Of a DNA stretch of 64,000 nucleotides, positions 43,295-55,014 are shown one piece after another (the stretch's first letter is position 1; each line of letters starts with the position of its first letter). The notes under the pieces were generated by a model. It did no database searches and had not been told where the DNA came from. It saw only the letters and a program-made list of their open reading frames with translations. Position numbers and translations under genes: made by a program. The stretch is from Leptobrachium leishanense (Eukaryota; Chordata; Amphibia; Anura; Megophryidae): the NCBI GenBank assembly GCA_009667805.1, contig CM019067.1:249213721-249277720 (forward strand). Direction: 5' to 3'.

Positions 43295-44866
43295 TTTTTT
43301 TTTTTTTTTTTTGTATTTAAGATTTTTATTTTGTGAGAATAAAGGGTCACAAACCGACCAGCAAGGTTGGCCACGCAGGGCCAAAAATTAGACTCGCATA
43401 TAAACAAACAAAGTAAGAGGGGGGGGGTCTCAATAGGAAGCTGCAAAAAAAAAAAATCGAAAAGAGAGGGGGGTGGGAACATGTCGTCAGAAATCAAAGT
43501 CCTCGAAAAAGCTGTAGAATGTCGAAAAAGGAGGGGTTAGGGTGACATGAAAAGTCATCAAAAATCAACACTTGGGGGGGGGAACATCCCCAGACAGGGG
43601 GGTCTCATCAAAAAGAAAAATAGGTAAGTAATAATCATCGCAGATCAACAGTTAGGGAGAAAGAGTCCTCGGAGATGTCTCAAAATGCAAAGCTAAAAGG
43701 GGATGGGGGGGGGGGGTAGAAAAATGTCCTCAGAAAAACAGACGAATAAATAAAAAAAAAAAAGGAAGAAAAAAGGAGTCTCAATGGGCAACTGTAAAAT
43801 TATAGCATAAAATCTAAATAAAAATAAAGGACTGGAGGATACTACTTGTCAAGTTGGCAAGAGTTCTTTCAGCCCGCATCCCTGAATGGAACCTCTCGTA
43901 GTACAGGCAAGGCGAGGTCGCCATCATTCGCGTAGTTGGCACATCGGGAAATATACTGATCACGTTGCGCGCCCTGCTCCCAGGGCCCTCCCAGAGCCGC
44001 ACAGGCCAGCAACTGGGACCAAGGCTCGTACTTCGACCGTTCGACTCCTAGGCCTTCACGGTCCGTTGCCGCCAGCACAGACCTCACAGACGCGGCTACC
44101 ACTGCCCTCTCAGCGATCGCCACCCTATCAGGGCCCGCACAGGTAATTCTTGCATTATCTCCTCGCTTCTCAGGATTCCCCCCGGTCATCTGGCAGCAAG
44201 AGCCTGGCGCAGGAGCTGGCCGTTCCGGGGTAGCTCTTCTTGGTACGTCCTCCACAGTAAGTACCGCGTCCTCTGTTCGCCCGGCCGGCACCCCGGTCCC
44301 CTCATCCTCGACCTCCGGGACCGCAGCCAACTGACCATTCCTCAGTACAGCCATCAGTCGACGCCAAGAGCCACATGTAAGCGGTTCTCCCTCTTCCTCC
44401 GGCAACTCCTGCAGACAAGTCTCCATGGCTGCAAACATCGCTTCCATTCCGCTTACCAGGATGGAGGGGCACTCCCGTCCACACCACACTGCACACTTCT
44501 TCGTCCCCTCCATCAAGGAGACCCCAGGCGCCGCCGGAAGACAGGGGCCCTCCATCCTCACCGCTAACGACAAGCGATCACCTGACAGGGGGAAACTGGA
44601 GACCCAGCGTGCGAGGCAGGGTAGGCCGCAAAATGGCCGACAGCCGTCTAGATCCTACAGAAAAGCACAAAATAATCTCAGCTGTGCTCCGTGGGGGGGA
44701 CAGGAACGGGCCCCGGAGCAATCCACGTAGTAGCCAGCCCCGCAGGAACTTCAGTAAAGGGTTTTTTTAGGTAGAGACTCCGGGAAATATCGCTGAATTT
44801 CAAGAAAGGCTTGTGGAGCTCCACCAGAGCATGTCTGCTTCCATGCGGTGCCGGCCACGCCCCCCT
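43295..44866 (-). mobile_element. L1-like non-LTR retroelement, 1.57 kb
   Basis: Poly-T at 43295-43312 is the poly-A tail of a - strand element, with AAAATAAAAATC just before it. Its 5' end, near 44866, reads GGGGGCGTGGCCGGC, a style common at L1-type 5' ends. No reverse transcriptase is present, so it is an internally deleted or non-autonomous copy. A clean target duplication was not found. Confidence 0.6.
43869..44573 (-). CDS. Unrecognised ORF in the L1-like element
   Basis: An open frame of 234 codons on the - strand, with a second ATG at 44555 that may be the better start. The product is rich in A, G, E and R. It has several cysteines in the first third (KKCAVWCGRECPS; METCLQELPEEE) and another pair near residue 146 (GSCCQM). 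I recognise no family, coiled coil or signal peptide. Its place, about 300 bases from the 5' end of a poly-A-tailed element, is where an L1 ORF1 would lie, and ORF1 proteins diverge quickly, so an ORF1 remnant is possible. It may also be a chance frame in GC-rich DNA. Confidence 0.35.
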   Translation of the reverse strand: MSLAVRMEGPCLPAAPGVSLMEGTKKCAVWCGRECPSILVSGMEAMFAAMETCLQELPEEEGEPLTCGSWRRLMAVLRNGQLAAVPEVEDEGTGVPAGRTEDAVLTVEDVPRRATPERPAPAPGSCCQMTGGNPEKRGDNARITCAGPDRVAIAERAVVAASVRSVLAATDREGLGVERSKYEPWSQLLACAALGGPWEQGAQRDQYISRCANYANDGDLALPVLREVPFRDAG

Positions 44867-45310
44867 TACTATTTTTTTATTCAGCCGTTTATTCTTTTCA
44901 GTTTCAGTAAAAAGCCTTATTTATTTTAGAATTTTATAGGTATTTTTTGTATTTTTTATGTAAAATTTTTGATTTGCTTCTTTTTTGACGGTGTCTTTTT
45001 TATTTTTCTGTAACAGACCATTTTATTATTTTTTATAGGCCATTTTTTATTATTTCCATGCATTTTCATGCATTATTATTGTTTTAAACGCCTTTTAAAG
45101 AATAGCCATTTTTTTTGTTCTTTTATCCCCATTTCAGCAGCGTTCAGCAGACAATCGGCTTTTTTCAGCAGCATTTGTCAGATCATCGGTGGCGTTCGGC
45201 AACATTCAGCGGTCTTCGGCAGCTCCTGTTTGGCGCACTTCGTGGACCCTGTGGTGAATACTGATATTAAGTGCAGAGTATGTTGTCTGCACGATGTGCT
45301 GCGCCGTACA

Positions 45311-45722
45311 ACAATAGTAAACAGGATTTTTTTCTTTCACATACTGAAGTTTTGTATACCTAGAGCGATTTAGGGTAAAATGCGTAGGATTAGGGTTTAG
45401 TTATTGTTTTCCCTTTTTTCGTAAATAATAATAAAATCACTTTTTTTTTGCTTTTAGTTTTTTTTATATTGAGTAATGAATTACGTATACATCTTGTTGC
45501 TAGATTCTGGATTAAATTTATAATTTGTATTTAGCCTCAAAACGTCTCTTTTATTTCCCTCATTCATAGGAATATGTCTATACGGTTTATTCCCTATATA
45601 TAGGATCCTCCACATATTTAAAGGTAATAATGCCATAGAGATGTAATCCTTTTAATGATTAAAAACATTTATGTTTCCAGTCTGGCGCCCTACGAACTTG
45701 AACGGTCACCTGCCGCCACAAG
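45311..45722. other. Unassigned AT-rich DNA
   Basis: No gene or repeat boundary seen. Confidence 0.4.
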
Positions 45723-45904
45723 CAGGGTTATTCAGAGAGTGGTGAAAACCAGAAGAAAGACTGGAGAAGTGAAAATTCTAGGTCAAAACAGCCGATATGG
45801 AAAGTGAGATAAATGGGAGAATTTTTCTGGTTTGGCTATTTCGACCAAGAATTTTCACTTCTCCAGTCATTCTCCTGGTTTTCACCTCTCTCTGAATAAC
45901 CCTG
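45723..45904. mobile_element. M2 MITE, copy 2, best-preserved palindrome
   Basis: 182 bp from CAGGGTTATTCAGAGAG to CTCTCTGAATAACCCTG. The whole unit is self-complementary around a centre near AAATGGGAGAATTTTTC, so it folds into one hairpin. Ends are the same as in M1. Confidence 0.8.
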
Positions 45905-45959
45905 TGTATAGCTATTAATTTAATACTTGTCTGGTGAAATTGATATTAGAATAGTTTTC

Positions 45960-46324
45960 TATACCAGGCGGAGCTTGCCGTGCCGCGCTGCTGTCGTGGG
46001 CTGCCCGGGGGTGTGCTTTGCCCTTCCCAACTCACCTGTTCCCCGCCCCCTTTTTTTTCTCTCTCTCTTCCTCTCTTATTCCTGTTGTTGTTGTTTTCGT
46101 TTGTCTGTGTGTCTGTCCTCCATGTCCTTTTTTGTTGCTTTTTTCTCTGGTTCGCTCTGGTTTCTTTTTTCTGATCTGTACAGTTTATGCTACCCATTCT
46201 CTGCATGATGACCTTGCTGTATGTATCATTTCTTACGGATGCTTATTCACGCACTTCCATGCGCTTATGATGTGCTTCTCTGCGTTTCCTGTTATTGCTA
46301 ATAAATTCTTTGAATTGGAAAAAA
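45960..46324 (+). mobile_element. 5'-truncated LINE 3' end with 12-bp TSD
   Basis: Flanked by AGAATAGTTTTC (45948-45959 and 46325-46336). It ends in a possible polyadenylation signal, GCTAATAAATTC, and a GGAAAAAA tail. No coding motif survives. The structure is that of an L1-type truncated insertion. Confidence 0.8.
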
Positions 46325-46336
46325 AGAATAGTTTTC

Positions 46337-46851
46337 CAAGAAAGAAAAGTAAAAAGTGACCTGCATTTCTCTTGCACCGGACTTCACAAACTGTACCACT
46401 CTACCATTGCAGTACAACTAGAATTGACCATACATGCATGGATCACATTGGTGCACCCAATCAATGATGATGAAATGCGTTATTAGTTTCTATTATAATT
46501 TTATTTTTGCCATAGATAGATATGTTATCCCCTTATTTCACAAAAAACAATACCCCATTACTGTCCTTTTGAGGTAGCAATAGCTAAAAAGCCTCTCGGT
46601 AGAACTTGCCGTCGTCTTTGCATCTTTTGTGATTATGGCCACCATACAAGTAAATCAGTCAAAACATTTTTGAAATATCACATTTTGTAAAATCTGTAAT
46701 GTTTAAAAAAGAACATATGAGCGAGTGGAATTTCCAAAAAGTTGATCACTAGTCCACTCTATCTAGTGACCGTGAGCTTTAGAACTTTTTTCTCAAAAAT
46801 GAGCTGTCCTTCCCAGACTTGTCCTTATAAGGTCAACACTGACTAAACTAT
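46337..46851. other. Unassigned DNA
   Basis: No gene, RNA or repeat boundary seen. Confidence 0.4.
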
Positions 46852-47413
46852 AGGAGTTATTCAGAGCACCGAAATGTCGCCAACATTTCGGGGCTCTGTC
46901 GTTCCCCGCACTTCGGGGAATCAAATTTCCCCACCCTGCAGTGAATGCTAAGTGGACTCCGAAGTGCAGGGAATTGGCCGCGGAATGCAGCTGCCAACCT
47001 GCTGCAAACCTGCCAGCCACCACCGCAAAAGCGTTGCTCCCGGCAGCCAACCTGCCAGACATCCGCCGCAAACCCACTGGAGGGCCACCAGACGCATCCG
47101 GCGAGCCGCCGGACAGAGCACCGACCAGCTGCAGAAGGAAGTTCACCTGAACAAACCTGACGAATGAAAACACCGAACAGCAGGGCATTTCGGCAACTTT
47201 TCACTGCTATTCGGTGTTCTCTGTATAGATTAACTATTTCTCTACGTGGAATTTCCCTGTCTTCAAACAGGCACCGTACTTGCTGACAGTTCGCCAAAAT
47301 TAGGGGAACTGCCTGTTCTCTGAATAGCCGAATGGCCCCGAAATGACAACGTACAGGAAAATTCCCTGTTCGGTGCCATGTCAGGGCCAAATCGTCTCTC
47401 TGTGAATAACCTC
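46852..47413 (-). mobile_element. M1 MITE, copy 6, shortened
   Basis: GGAGTTATTCAGAGCACC at the left, CTCTCTGTGAATAACCTC at the right. A central block rich in CCGCCGGA/GCCACC (46978-47140) replaces the usual AT-rich middle. Confidence 0.65.
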
Positions 47414-48300
47414 TTATAAGTAAGCAGTTTTAGTAAGATAGTTGTGGACTGAAAGGATAGTAGCTGTAAGCTGTTTCTGAAATCAACAATGACATCAGCA
47501 AGACAAGTAGCTATGACATCATCATTGAATTTATAGAAGGCGAAGGACAGAGGGAAGGCTCCTGAAAGGATTGTATTTTAAATATTTAATTTACTTGTGG
47601 ATTGTTGTGGATCTCTTTAAAAAGCTTTCAATTTTTTTCTGTAGGGTTATTCTAAAGATTTAAATTCGGATTTGAAAATAAACTTGGATGTCAAGAAAAG
47701 TTAATTGATCATTGTACTTTTCCATACTGCAGCCAAAACACATTTACAAATAACCTTTGCTGTGTTCAGAAAAATCTTTAATCTCAGCTCTAAGAAGAAC
47801 ATCTCTTGTTAAAAACTTTGAATGTGTGGAAATACATATAAACTGTTTGGAGCTGTCCCTGATGCATAATTCATTGTGACTTCTCTATTTCTGTCTATTT
47901 CTAAGAATTCCTTAATTCAAAGAGACAGGAAATAAGGCCTTTCAATTGTTTTCACTCTGTGAGAGTCCATTAAACAAAGGGCTTTCTCAAGACCTTAACC
48001 TATTTGAATATAGGGGAAATCACTGAATATTCCACATGGCATATGGTCAACTTTCTGCAGCTTGGTGTTACACATTTGTATTGTTTGAATAATTTTCATG
48101 TACATGATTTTATACCCAAGATTATGTTTCATTTTCCTCATGAGACAAGGAATTTGTAGAAAGAGAGAGCATCCACAGTCAATGAGAGATACTATGACGT
48201 GAGAAGTGCACATTTTGGCATGACGCTGGTTCCCCATTGAAAAATATTATTTCAGACATCACATCCATCTGGTAAGAACAATCATAAGAAGGCAAGCGGG
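47414..48300. other. Unassigned DNA
   Basis: AT-rich sequence without recognisable gene, RNA or repeat boundary. Confidence 0.4.
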
Positions 48301-48483
48301 TCCGCAGGTCCTGCCAGACACGCCAAGGCATATGGTACTCAATGTGTTTCGCCATATTACATTACGGCTTCATCAGGCTTTATCATGTGAGCGGGTGGAT
48401 AATATCAGCTGTGGCACGACACACGGAAACCCGAAAATGGTCGTAGCGGCATCGAGGAATGTCAGCAACATGTGCCGATACTG
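48301..48483 (-). repeat. Left half of an inverted repeat with a hammerhead-like core
   Basis: On the - strand CTGATGA (48376-48370) and GAAAC (48350-48346) enclose a 19-base segment that can form a short GCC/GGC stem. The partner lies at 52770-52815 on the + strand, across the hAT insertion. The flanking helices of a hammerhead ribozyme were not found. Confidence 0.35.
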
Positions 48484-48491
48484 ATTGGGGA

Positions 48492-51400
48492 TAGAGCCGT
48501 ATCTAGCTCCTTTTGCACCCGAGGCAAGAATAGAAAATTGTGCCCCCCCCCAATATTTTTAGAGGTTATTTAGAGGAAAATAGGTAATAAATAACAAAAT
48601 TAATAATCCTAAATAACGTTTGTCTCCCCTGTGTTAGTCAGCAGAGGCGGCTCCAGATTTGGCGAGGCCTTAGTCGAAGCTCAGTTATGAGGCCCCACAG
48701 GGCCAGAGACCAAGCTATTCCCAGATGTTTTAGAGGACCATGTGTGTATGAGTGTATCACAGAGCTCCACAGCAATAAAACTCACAGTAATGCATCAATA
48801 GTTTATTAACCCCCCAATATAAATTGTCATCGTATCAGTTTTCAGTGGCAACTTATTAACCCACCAGCAATTGACAAGGACAGGCAGCTTATTAAACTCC
48901 CCCCAAAATTAATGACAGGCAGCGTGTAAACCCCCCCCCCCTGTAATTGATGGCAGGCAGCTTGTCAAACACCCCCCTCCCCGAAATTGATGGCAGGCAG
49001 CTTGTTAAACACCCCCCCCGAAATTGATGGCAGGCAGCTTGTTAAACACCCCCCCCCGAAATTGATGGCAGGCAGCTTGTTAAACACCCCCCTCCCCGAA
49101 ATTGATGGCAGGCAGCTTGTTAAAACACCCCCCCCCCCGAAATTGATGGCAGGCAGCTTGTTAAACACCCCCCTCCCCGAAATTGATGGCAGGCAGCTTG
49201 TTAAACACCCCCCTCCCCGAAATTGATGGCAGGCAGCTTGTTAAACACCCCCCCGAAATTGATGGCAAGCAACTTGTTAAACACCCCCCCGAAATTGATG
49301 GCAGGCAGCTTGTTAAACACCCCCCCCCCCGAAATTGATGGCAGGCAGCTTGTTAAACACCCCCTCCCCGAAATTGATGGCAAAAACTTGTTAAACACCC
49401 CCCTCCCCGAAATTGATGGCAGGCAGCTTGTTAAACACCCCCCTGAAATTGATGGCAGGCAGCTTGTTAAACATCCCCCTCCCCGAAATTGATGGCGGGC
49501 AGGCTTGTTAAAACACCCCCCCGAAATTGATGGCAGGCAACTTGTTAAACACCCCCCCCGAAATTGATGGCAGGCAGCTTGTTAAACACCCCCCTCCCCG
49601 AAATTGATGGCAAGCAACTTGTTAAACCCCCCCCCCCGAAATTGATGGCAGGCAGCTTGTTAAACACCCCCCTCCTCTAAATTGATGGCAGGCAACTTGT
49701 TAAACACCCCCCCCGAAATTGATGGCAGGCAGCTTGTTAAACACCCCCCTCCTCGAAATTGATGGCAGGCAGCTTGTTAAACTCCCCCCAAAATTGATGA
49801 CAGGCAGCGTGTAAACCCCCCCCCTGTAATTGATGGCAGGCAGCTTGTCAAACACCCCCTCCCCGAAATTGATGGCAGGCAGCTTGTTAAACACCCCCCC
49901 CCCCGAAATTGATGGCAGGCAACTTGTTAAACACCCCCCCCCCGAAATTGATGGCAGGCAGCTTGTTAAACACCCCCCTCCCCAAAATTGATGGCAGGCA
50001 GCTTGTTAAACACCCCCCTCCCCGAAATTGATGGCAGGCAGCTTGTTAAACACCCCCCTCCCCGAAATTGATGGCAGGCAGCTTGTTACACACCCCCCCT
50101 CCCCGAAATTGATGGCAGGCAGCTTGTTAAACACCCCCCCGAAATTGATGGCAGGCAGCTTGTTAAACACCCCGATCCCCGAAATTGATGGCAGGCAGCT
50201 TGTTAAACACCCCCCTCCCCGAAATTGATGGCAGGCAGCTTGTTAAACACCCCCCTCCCCGAAATTGATGGCAGGCAGCTTGTTAAACACCCCCCTCCCC
50301 GAAATTGATGGCAGGCAGCTTGTAAAACACCCCCCCGAAATTGATGGCAAGCAACTTGTTAAACACCCCCCCGAAATTGATGGCAGGCAGCTTGTTAAAA
50401 CACCCCCCCCGAAATTGATGGCAGGCAGCTTGTTAAACACCCCCTCCCCGAAATTGATGGCAAGCAACTTGTTAAACACCCCCCTCCCCGAAATTGATGG
50501 CAGGCAGCTTGTTAAACACCCCCCTGAAATTGATGGCAGGCAGCTTGTTAAACACCCCCTCCCCGAAATTCATGGCGGGCAGCTTGTTAAACACCCCCCC
50601 GAAATTGATGGCAGGCAACTTGTTAAACACCCCCCCCGAAATTGATGGCAGGCAACTTGTTAAACACCCCCCCCCCCGAAATTGATGGCAGGCAGCTTGT
50701 TAAACACCCCCCTCCTCGAAATTGATGGCAGGCAACTTGTTAAACACCCCCCCCCCGAAATTGATGGCAGGCAGCTTGTTAAACACCCCCCCTCGAAATT
50801 GATGGCAGGCAGCTTGTTAAACTCCCCCCAAAATTGATGACAGGCAGCGTGTAAACCCCCCCCCTGTAATTGATGGCAGGCAGCTTGTCAAACACCCCCC
50901 TCTCCCGAAATTGATGGCAGGCAGCTTGTTAAACACCCCCCTCCCCAAAATTGATGGCAGGCAGCTTGTTAAACACCCCCCTCCCGAAATTGATGGCAGG
51001 CAGCTTGTTAAACACCCCCCTCCCCGAAATTGATGGCAGGCAGCTTGTTAAACACCCCCTCCCCGAAATTGATGGCAGGCAGCTTGTTAAACACCCCCCC
51101 GAAATTGATGGCAGGCAGCTTGTTAAACACCCCCCTCCCGAAATTGATGGCAGGCAGCTTGTTAAACACCCCCTCCCCGAAATTGATGGCAGGCAGCTTG
51201 TTAAACACCCCCCCAAAATTGATGGCAGGCAGCTTGTTAAACCCCCCCCGAAATTGATGGCAGGCAACTTGTTAAACACCCCCCCCCAGAAATTGATGGC
51301 AGGCAGCTTGTTAAACACCCCCCTCCCCGAAATTGATGGCAGTCAGCTTGTTAAACACCCCCCCGAAATTGATGGCAAGCAACTTGTTAAACACCCCCCC

Positions 51401-52719
51401 CCCGAAATTGATGGCAGGCAGCTTGTTAAAACACCCCCCCCCTCCCCAAAATTGATGGCAGGCAGCTTGTTAAACACCCCCCCCGAAATTGATGGCAAGC
51501 AACTTGTTAAACACCCCCCTCCCCGAAATTGATGGCAGGCAGCTTGTTAAAACACCCCCTGAAATTGATGGCAGGCAGCTTGTTAAACACCCCCTCCCCG
51601 AAATTGATGGCGGGCTGCTTGTTAAACACCCCCCCCGAAATTGATGGCAGGCAACTTGTTAAACACCCCCCCCCCGAAATTGATGGCAGGCAACTTGTTA
51701 AACACCGCTCCGAAATTGATGGCAGGCAGCTTGTTAAACACCCCCCTCCCGAAATTGATGGCAAGCAACTTGTTAAACACCCCCCAAAATTGATGGCAGT
51801 CAGCTTGTTAAACCCCCCCCCCCCCGAAATTGATGGCAGGCAACTTGTTAAACACCCCCCCCCCGAAATTGATGGCAGGCAGCTTGTTAAACACCCCCCT
51901 CCTCGAAATTGACGGCAGGCAGCTTGTTAAACACCCCCCTCCCCGAAATTGATGGCAGGCAGCTTGTTAAACCCCCCCCGAAATTGATGGCAGGCAACTT
52001 GTTAAACACCCCCCCCCCCCAGAAATTGATGGCAGGCAGCTTGTTAAACACCCCCTCCCCGAAATTGATGGCAAGCAACTTGTTAAACACCCCCCCGAAA
52101 TTGATGGCAGTCAGCTTGTTAAACACCCCCCCCCGAAATTGATGGAAGGCAACTTGTTAAACACCCCCCCCCCAAAATTGATGGCAAGCAACTTGTTAAA
52201 CACCCCCCCCGAAATTGATGGCAGGCAACTTGTTAAACACCCCCCCCCCGAAATTGATGGCAGGCAGCTTGTTAAACACCCCTGACTCTCTCACCGGCAT
52301 GCTGCACTATCGACTGGACGTGGTCATTTGCAGGTCAGGCTGGTTGGCTGGCTCCACAGGACCTCACTGCACACTTGTTTGTCCGACCTCATCTGCTGCT
52401 TTGTCTGCGTGCACTCAGCCTGCGTGCATCACGTGAGGGGTGGCGCCAATGCAGCGTGTCCTGCTCGACAGTACCACGTGGGACTGAGGCAGGCACGTTG
52501 CGGCGCCGCGGTTTCAGAGTGCACCGCTGGGGCATCCATGGCTGGGGAGTTGCAGATAATCCTCCCGGTTACCGGAGCTGAGGCAGGGAAACTGGCGGGG
52601 CCCACTCTCCCTGCCAAATCCGGGCCCCTGCCAACCAGCGGGTCAGTCTGCCCCTGCGCCCCGTTGCAGCCTGTGCCCGAGGCGAGTGCCTCATTCGCTT
52701 CACCCTCCCTACGGCCCTG
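48492..52719. mobile_element. hAT-type element filled by a minisatellite
   Basis: Ends TAGAGCCGTA and, inverted, CAGGGCCGTA. The 8-bp duplication ATTGGGGA is exact (48484-48491 and 52720-52727). Ends and gene-free interior resemble the element at 26325-27093. Over three quarters of its 4.2 kb is one tandem array. 52286-52719 is GC-rich and shows no transposase. Confidence 0.83.
48905..52285. repeat. 3.4-kb minisatellite, units of about 40 bp with C-runs
   Basis: About 85 units of GAAATTGATGGCAGGCAGCT + TGTTAAACACCCCCCTCCCC, 36-43 bp long because the C-run varies. Near-identical long blocks recur, for example around 48890-49000, 49780-49880 and 50815-50900, each marked by AAAATTGATGACAGGCAGCG and CCTGTAATTGATGG. 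This points to a higher-order unit of about 0.9-1.0 kb. The other strand is G-rich. Open frames on both strands are repeat artefacts. Confidence 0.93.
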
Positions 52720-52727
52720 ATTGGGGA

Positions 52728-54750
52728 TATGCTCACTATTTAAAAGGAGGCCCTGAGGATGTACCTTTATCACTCCTGATGAAGCCATAATGTAACACGA
52801 CGAAATGTGTCAAGTGGGTTATTTTTTAGCAGTCACTTGATTTGGTTTCTTCTCTACTCAAATCAGTCCCCATGTTATGTGGTACTTGTGTTGTAATTTG
52901 CTTAAAACTGGGCCAATATTTTTTGCAGACCCTGGTATGGAATAATGGTAGATATAGTGGGTGACCAGATTTTGATGGTGTAATTTGGCTTTGGCGTGGC
53001 CAACAAAAAGAATGTTTGTTTCTCTTTTTCTTTTAAACTATGGGAATCTAGCTTTGGTGTGATATTTATAAAATCTGTCATAGCAATGAGGATAAAAAAT
53101 CCATGGTGGGATTAAGGAGATTTTTGTTTGTTAAATTATTCTGCCTCGGTTGCTATCTTGTAGATGTATATAGAGCTAAGCGTGGAACTGGAAGGTTTAG
53201 TTTTCTCCACATAAGAGAGTTTAGCTCTGGAGTGAAGGTTACCAAATCTGCTCTATTTAATGAAGATAGAAACAATTTTTGGTGAGATCAAGACGGCATG
53301 TGTTTGACAATTTATTTTGGCTCTGACGCCCTCTCTGATGTATATTTAGAGCCAGTGCGGAATTGAATTGGGTTGGCCCAACAATATTCTTTAATGGAAT
53401 CTTGAGGTTATTGAAGGTGTGGGTATAATTTTGTCTGACTGCAATCTGTCGCTATATTTCGGTTCGGATTAGTAGACACCCAGTTTCCTCTTGGCTTTTC
53501 CATATATATTTTAAATTGAAAAAAAGATCTGGCAGTAAACACATAATTAAGAATCCCTATACTAAAACCTTCAGTAGTCTAGAAACCAGAGTGGAGTGTA
53601 CCTTCCTATGCTCTTTTTACTATTTTTTCTTCTATTGATTTTGTTTGTGTTTTAAATATATACATTAATAAAATTACACTTGTTAATACCTTGCATAACT
53701 TTGGCATAATTAAAATGTAATCCACCCAAGGACATTCAAAAAATGGAGTGAAAAATGGCAAGTGAAAAATAGTAAATACACCTGGGTGAATGAAGATACG
53801 CATGGAACCTAACCCTAAGGGTAAATCAAGCAGAAACAGTAACCCTATGACACGGCTACTGGGGTGCAAGGCTTACCTGCTGACCAGGTTCCAGCAAATG
53901 ACCCACATTTAGGCAGTTCCAGCTATGCGTCATTTCATCACAGATTAGTGATTTTGACACTGGCCACTCACAGGCTGCATTTTTTATTTTGATGCTTGTA
54001 CGGCATCATTCTCAGAGTGCTGACGCGTCATTCCCATCATGCACGTTTGTGCGCACCTGGATGACTCTGCCCAATCAGGAGGGAGCGAGCACTGTTTATG
54101 ACAGACTTTCTGTCTCATATTGTCCTATTGTGGTTGATCAGATAAAGGTCAACATATATTATTTAAACTGTATGTTTTATGATACACTGCTCTGCAGGAC
54201 AGTTATATAGCTTAACTTGCTGTTTGCTTCTGAGTTGAAGTCATGAGTTCTGATTTATGAGACTGTAAATATTGGGCTGAAAGCTGCTGTTCCATTTTAT
54301 GGTGCTCTTGCATTATTTAAACCCGCTGGTGAAGCTTATTTAAAACCATGACAGTGATACATAGGCAAACAACACCTGCACAATAAGATTTGAATGTATG
54401 ATATATCTACATTAATCTTTAAGAGGACAACATTTTATACTTCCAAATTGGCCACTTATATTGGGAGGTTAGTAGAAGCAAATTGCTACCATCTTATATC
54501 GCTCAAAATAACTTATTGAATTCTGTCACAGAGTCGCTGATATTAACAAACACTGCGACAGAGTTTCTGCTGATCGCCAAGAACCTCGGAATTGGAACCC
54601 TTCACCTCAAAGCACATTCCACATAAAAAGGAACACCTAAAGCAAGCCAGGGCTGGGCCATATTTAGTACCACTGGAAAGGCCATGCTCTGACCTTTCCA
54701 ATGATACCTTATATGCCCTTCTAGCCTGGAGGGCTCCAGTCAGAGATATA
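52728..54750. other. Unassigned DNA; right half of the hammerhead-like inverted repeat at its start
   Basis: 52770-52815 carries CTGATGA (52776-52782) and GAAA (52802-52805) on the + strand, mirroring 48346-48376. The rest is AT-rich with no gene. Two loosely similar stretches near 53040-53180 and 53200-53340 suggest an old retroelement tail. Confidence 0.35.
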
Positions 54751-54880
54751 GGGCCATATTACATAGTTGGTGCTAACTTAACCAGAGCTGGTGTAAACTA
54801 AATAGCTCCATAGGCTATAATGGCTCTGGTAAATTTACAACAGCTCTGGTTAAGTTACCACCAACTTTGTAATATAGCCC
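54751..54880. mobile_element. 130-bp palindromic MITE
   Basis: GGGCCATATTACATAGTTGG at the left; the right arm ends CCAACTTTGTAATATAGCCC. Both flanks read ATA. It folds as one hairpin around GGCTATAATGG. Confidence 0.65.
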
Positions 54881-54899
54881 ATAGTGGGCTAAATGATTG

Positions 54900-55014
54900 T
54901 AAATTGTAAAATATTTTTACTTTTATTAATTTAACAGAGTAATGTGCCCCCTTGCGGCAGGCACATGTAGGCACAAGCCTACTCTGCCTAATTATAAATA
55001 CGGCCCTGAATAGT
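54900..55014. mobile_element. hAT-type terminal fragment
   Basis: Ends TTATAAATACGGCCCTG, the inverted CAGGGCCGTATTTA type. It contains a GGCACATGTAGGCACAAGCC hairpin. A left partner (CAGGGCTGGGCCATATTTAG, 54645) is possible, but no target duplication is seen. 55015-55285 has nothing recognisable. Confidence 0.4.

Larger units (their letters stand above)
42937..45310 (+). mobile_element. M1-related MITE split by an L1-like element
   Basis: Left part 42937-43294 (ACCGTACGGTGCAATTTTG; CCATAGGATTCAATGTAAAA) and right part 44867-45310 (TTTATTCAGCCGTTTATTC; GACCCTGTGGTGAATACTG) are consecutive pieces of the subtype at 39107. The outer ends are unclear. Confidence 0.55.

Noticed and set aside
45927..46359. 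Frames of 64-113 codons with hydrophobic residues
   Set aside because: They are translations of a pyrimidine-rich tract inside a truncated LINE. Hydrophobicity is due to T-rich codons.
48987..52142. Many open frames of 60-190 codons on both strands
   Set aside because: They arise from the 40-bp tandem unit and vary with C-run length. No start context, no motif, and the same frames appear on both strands.
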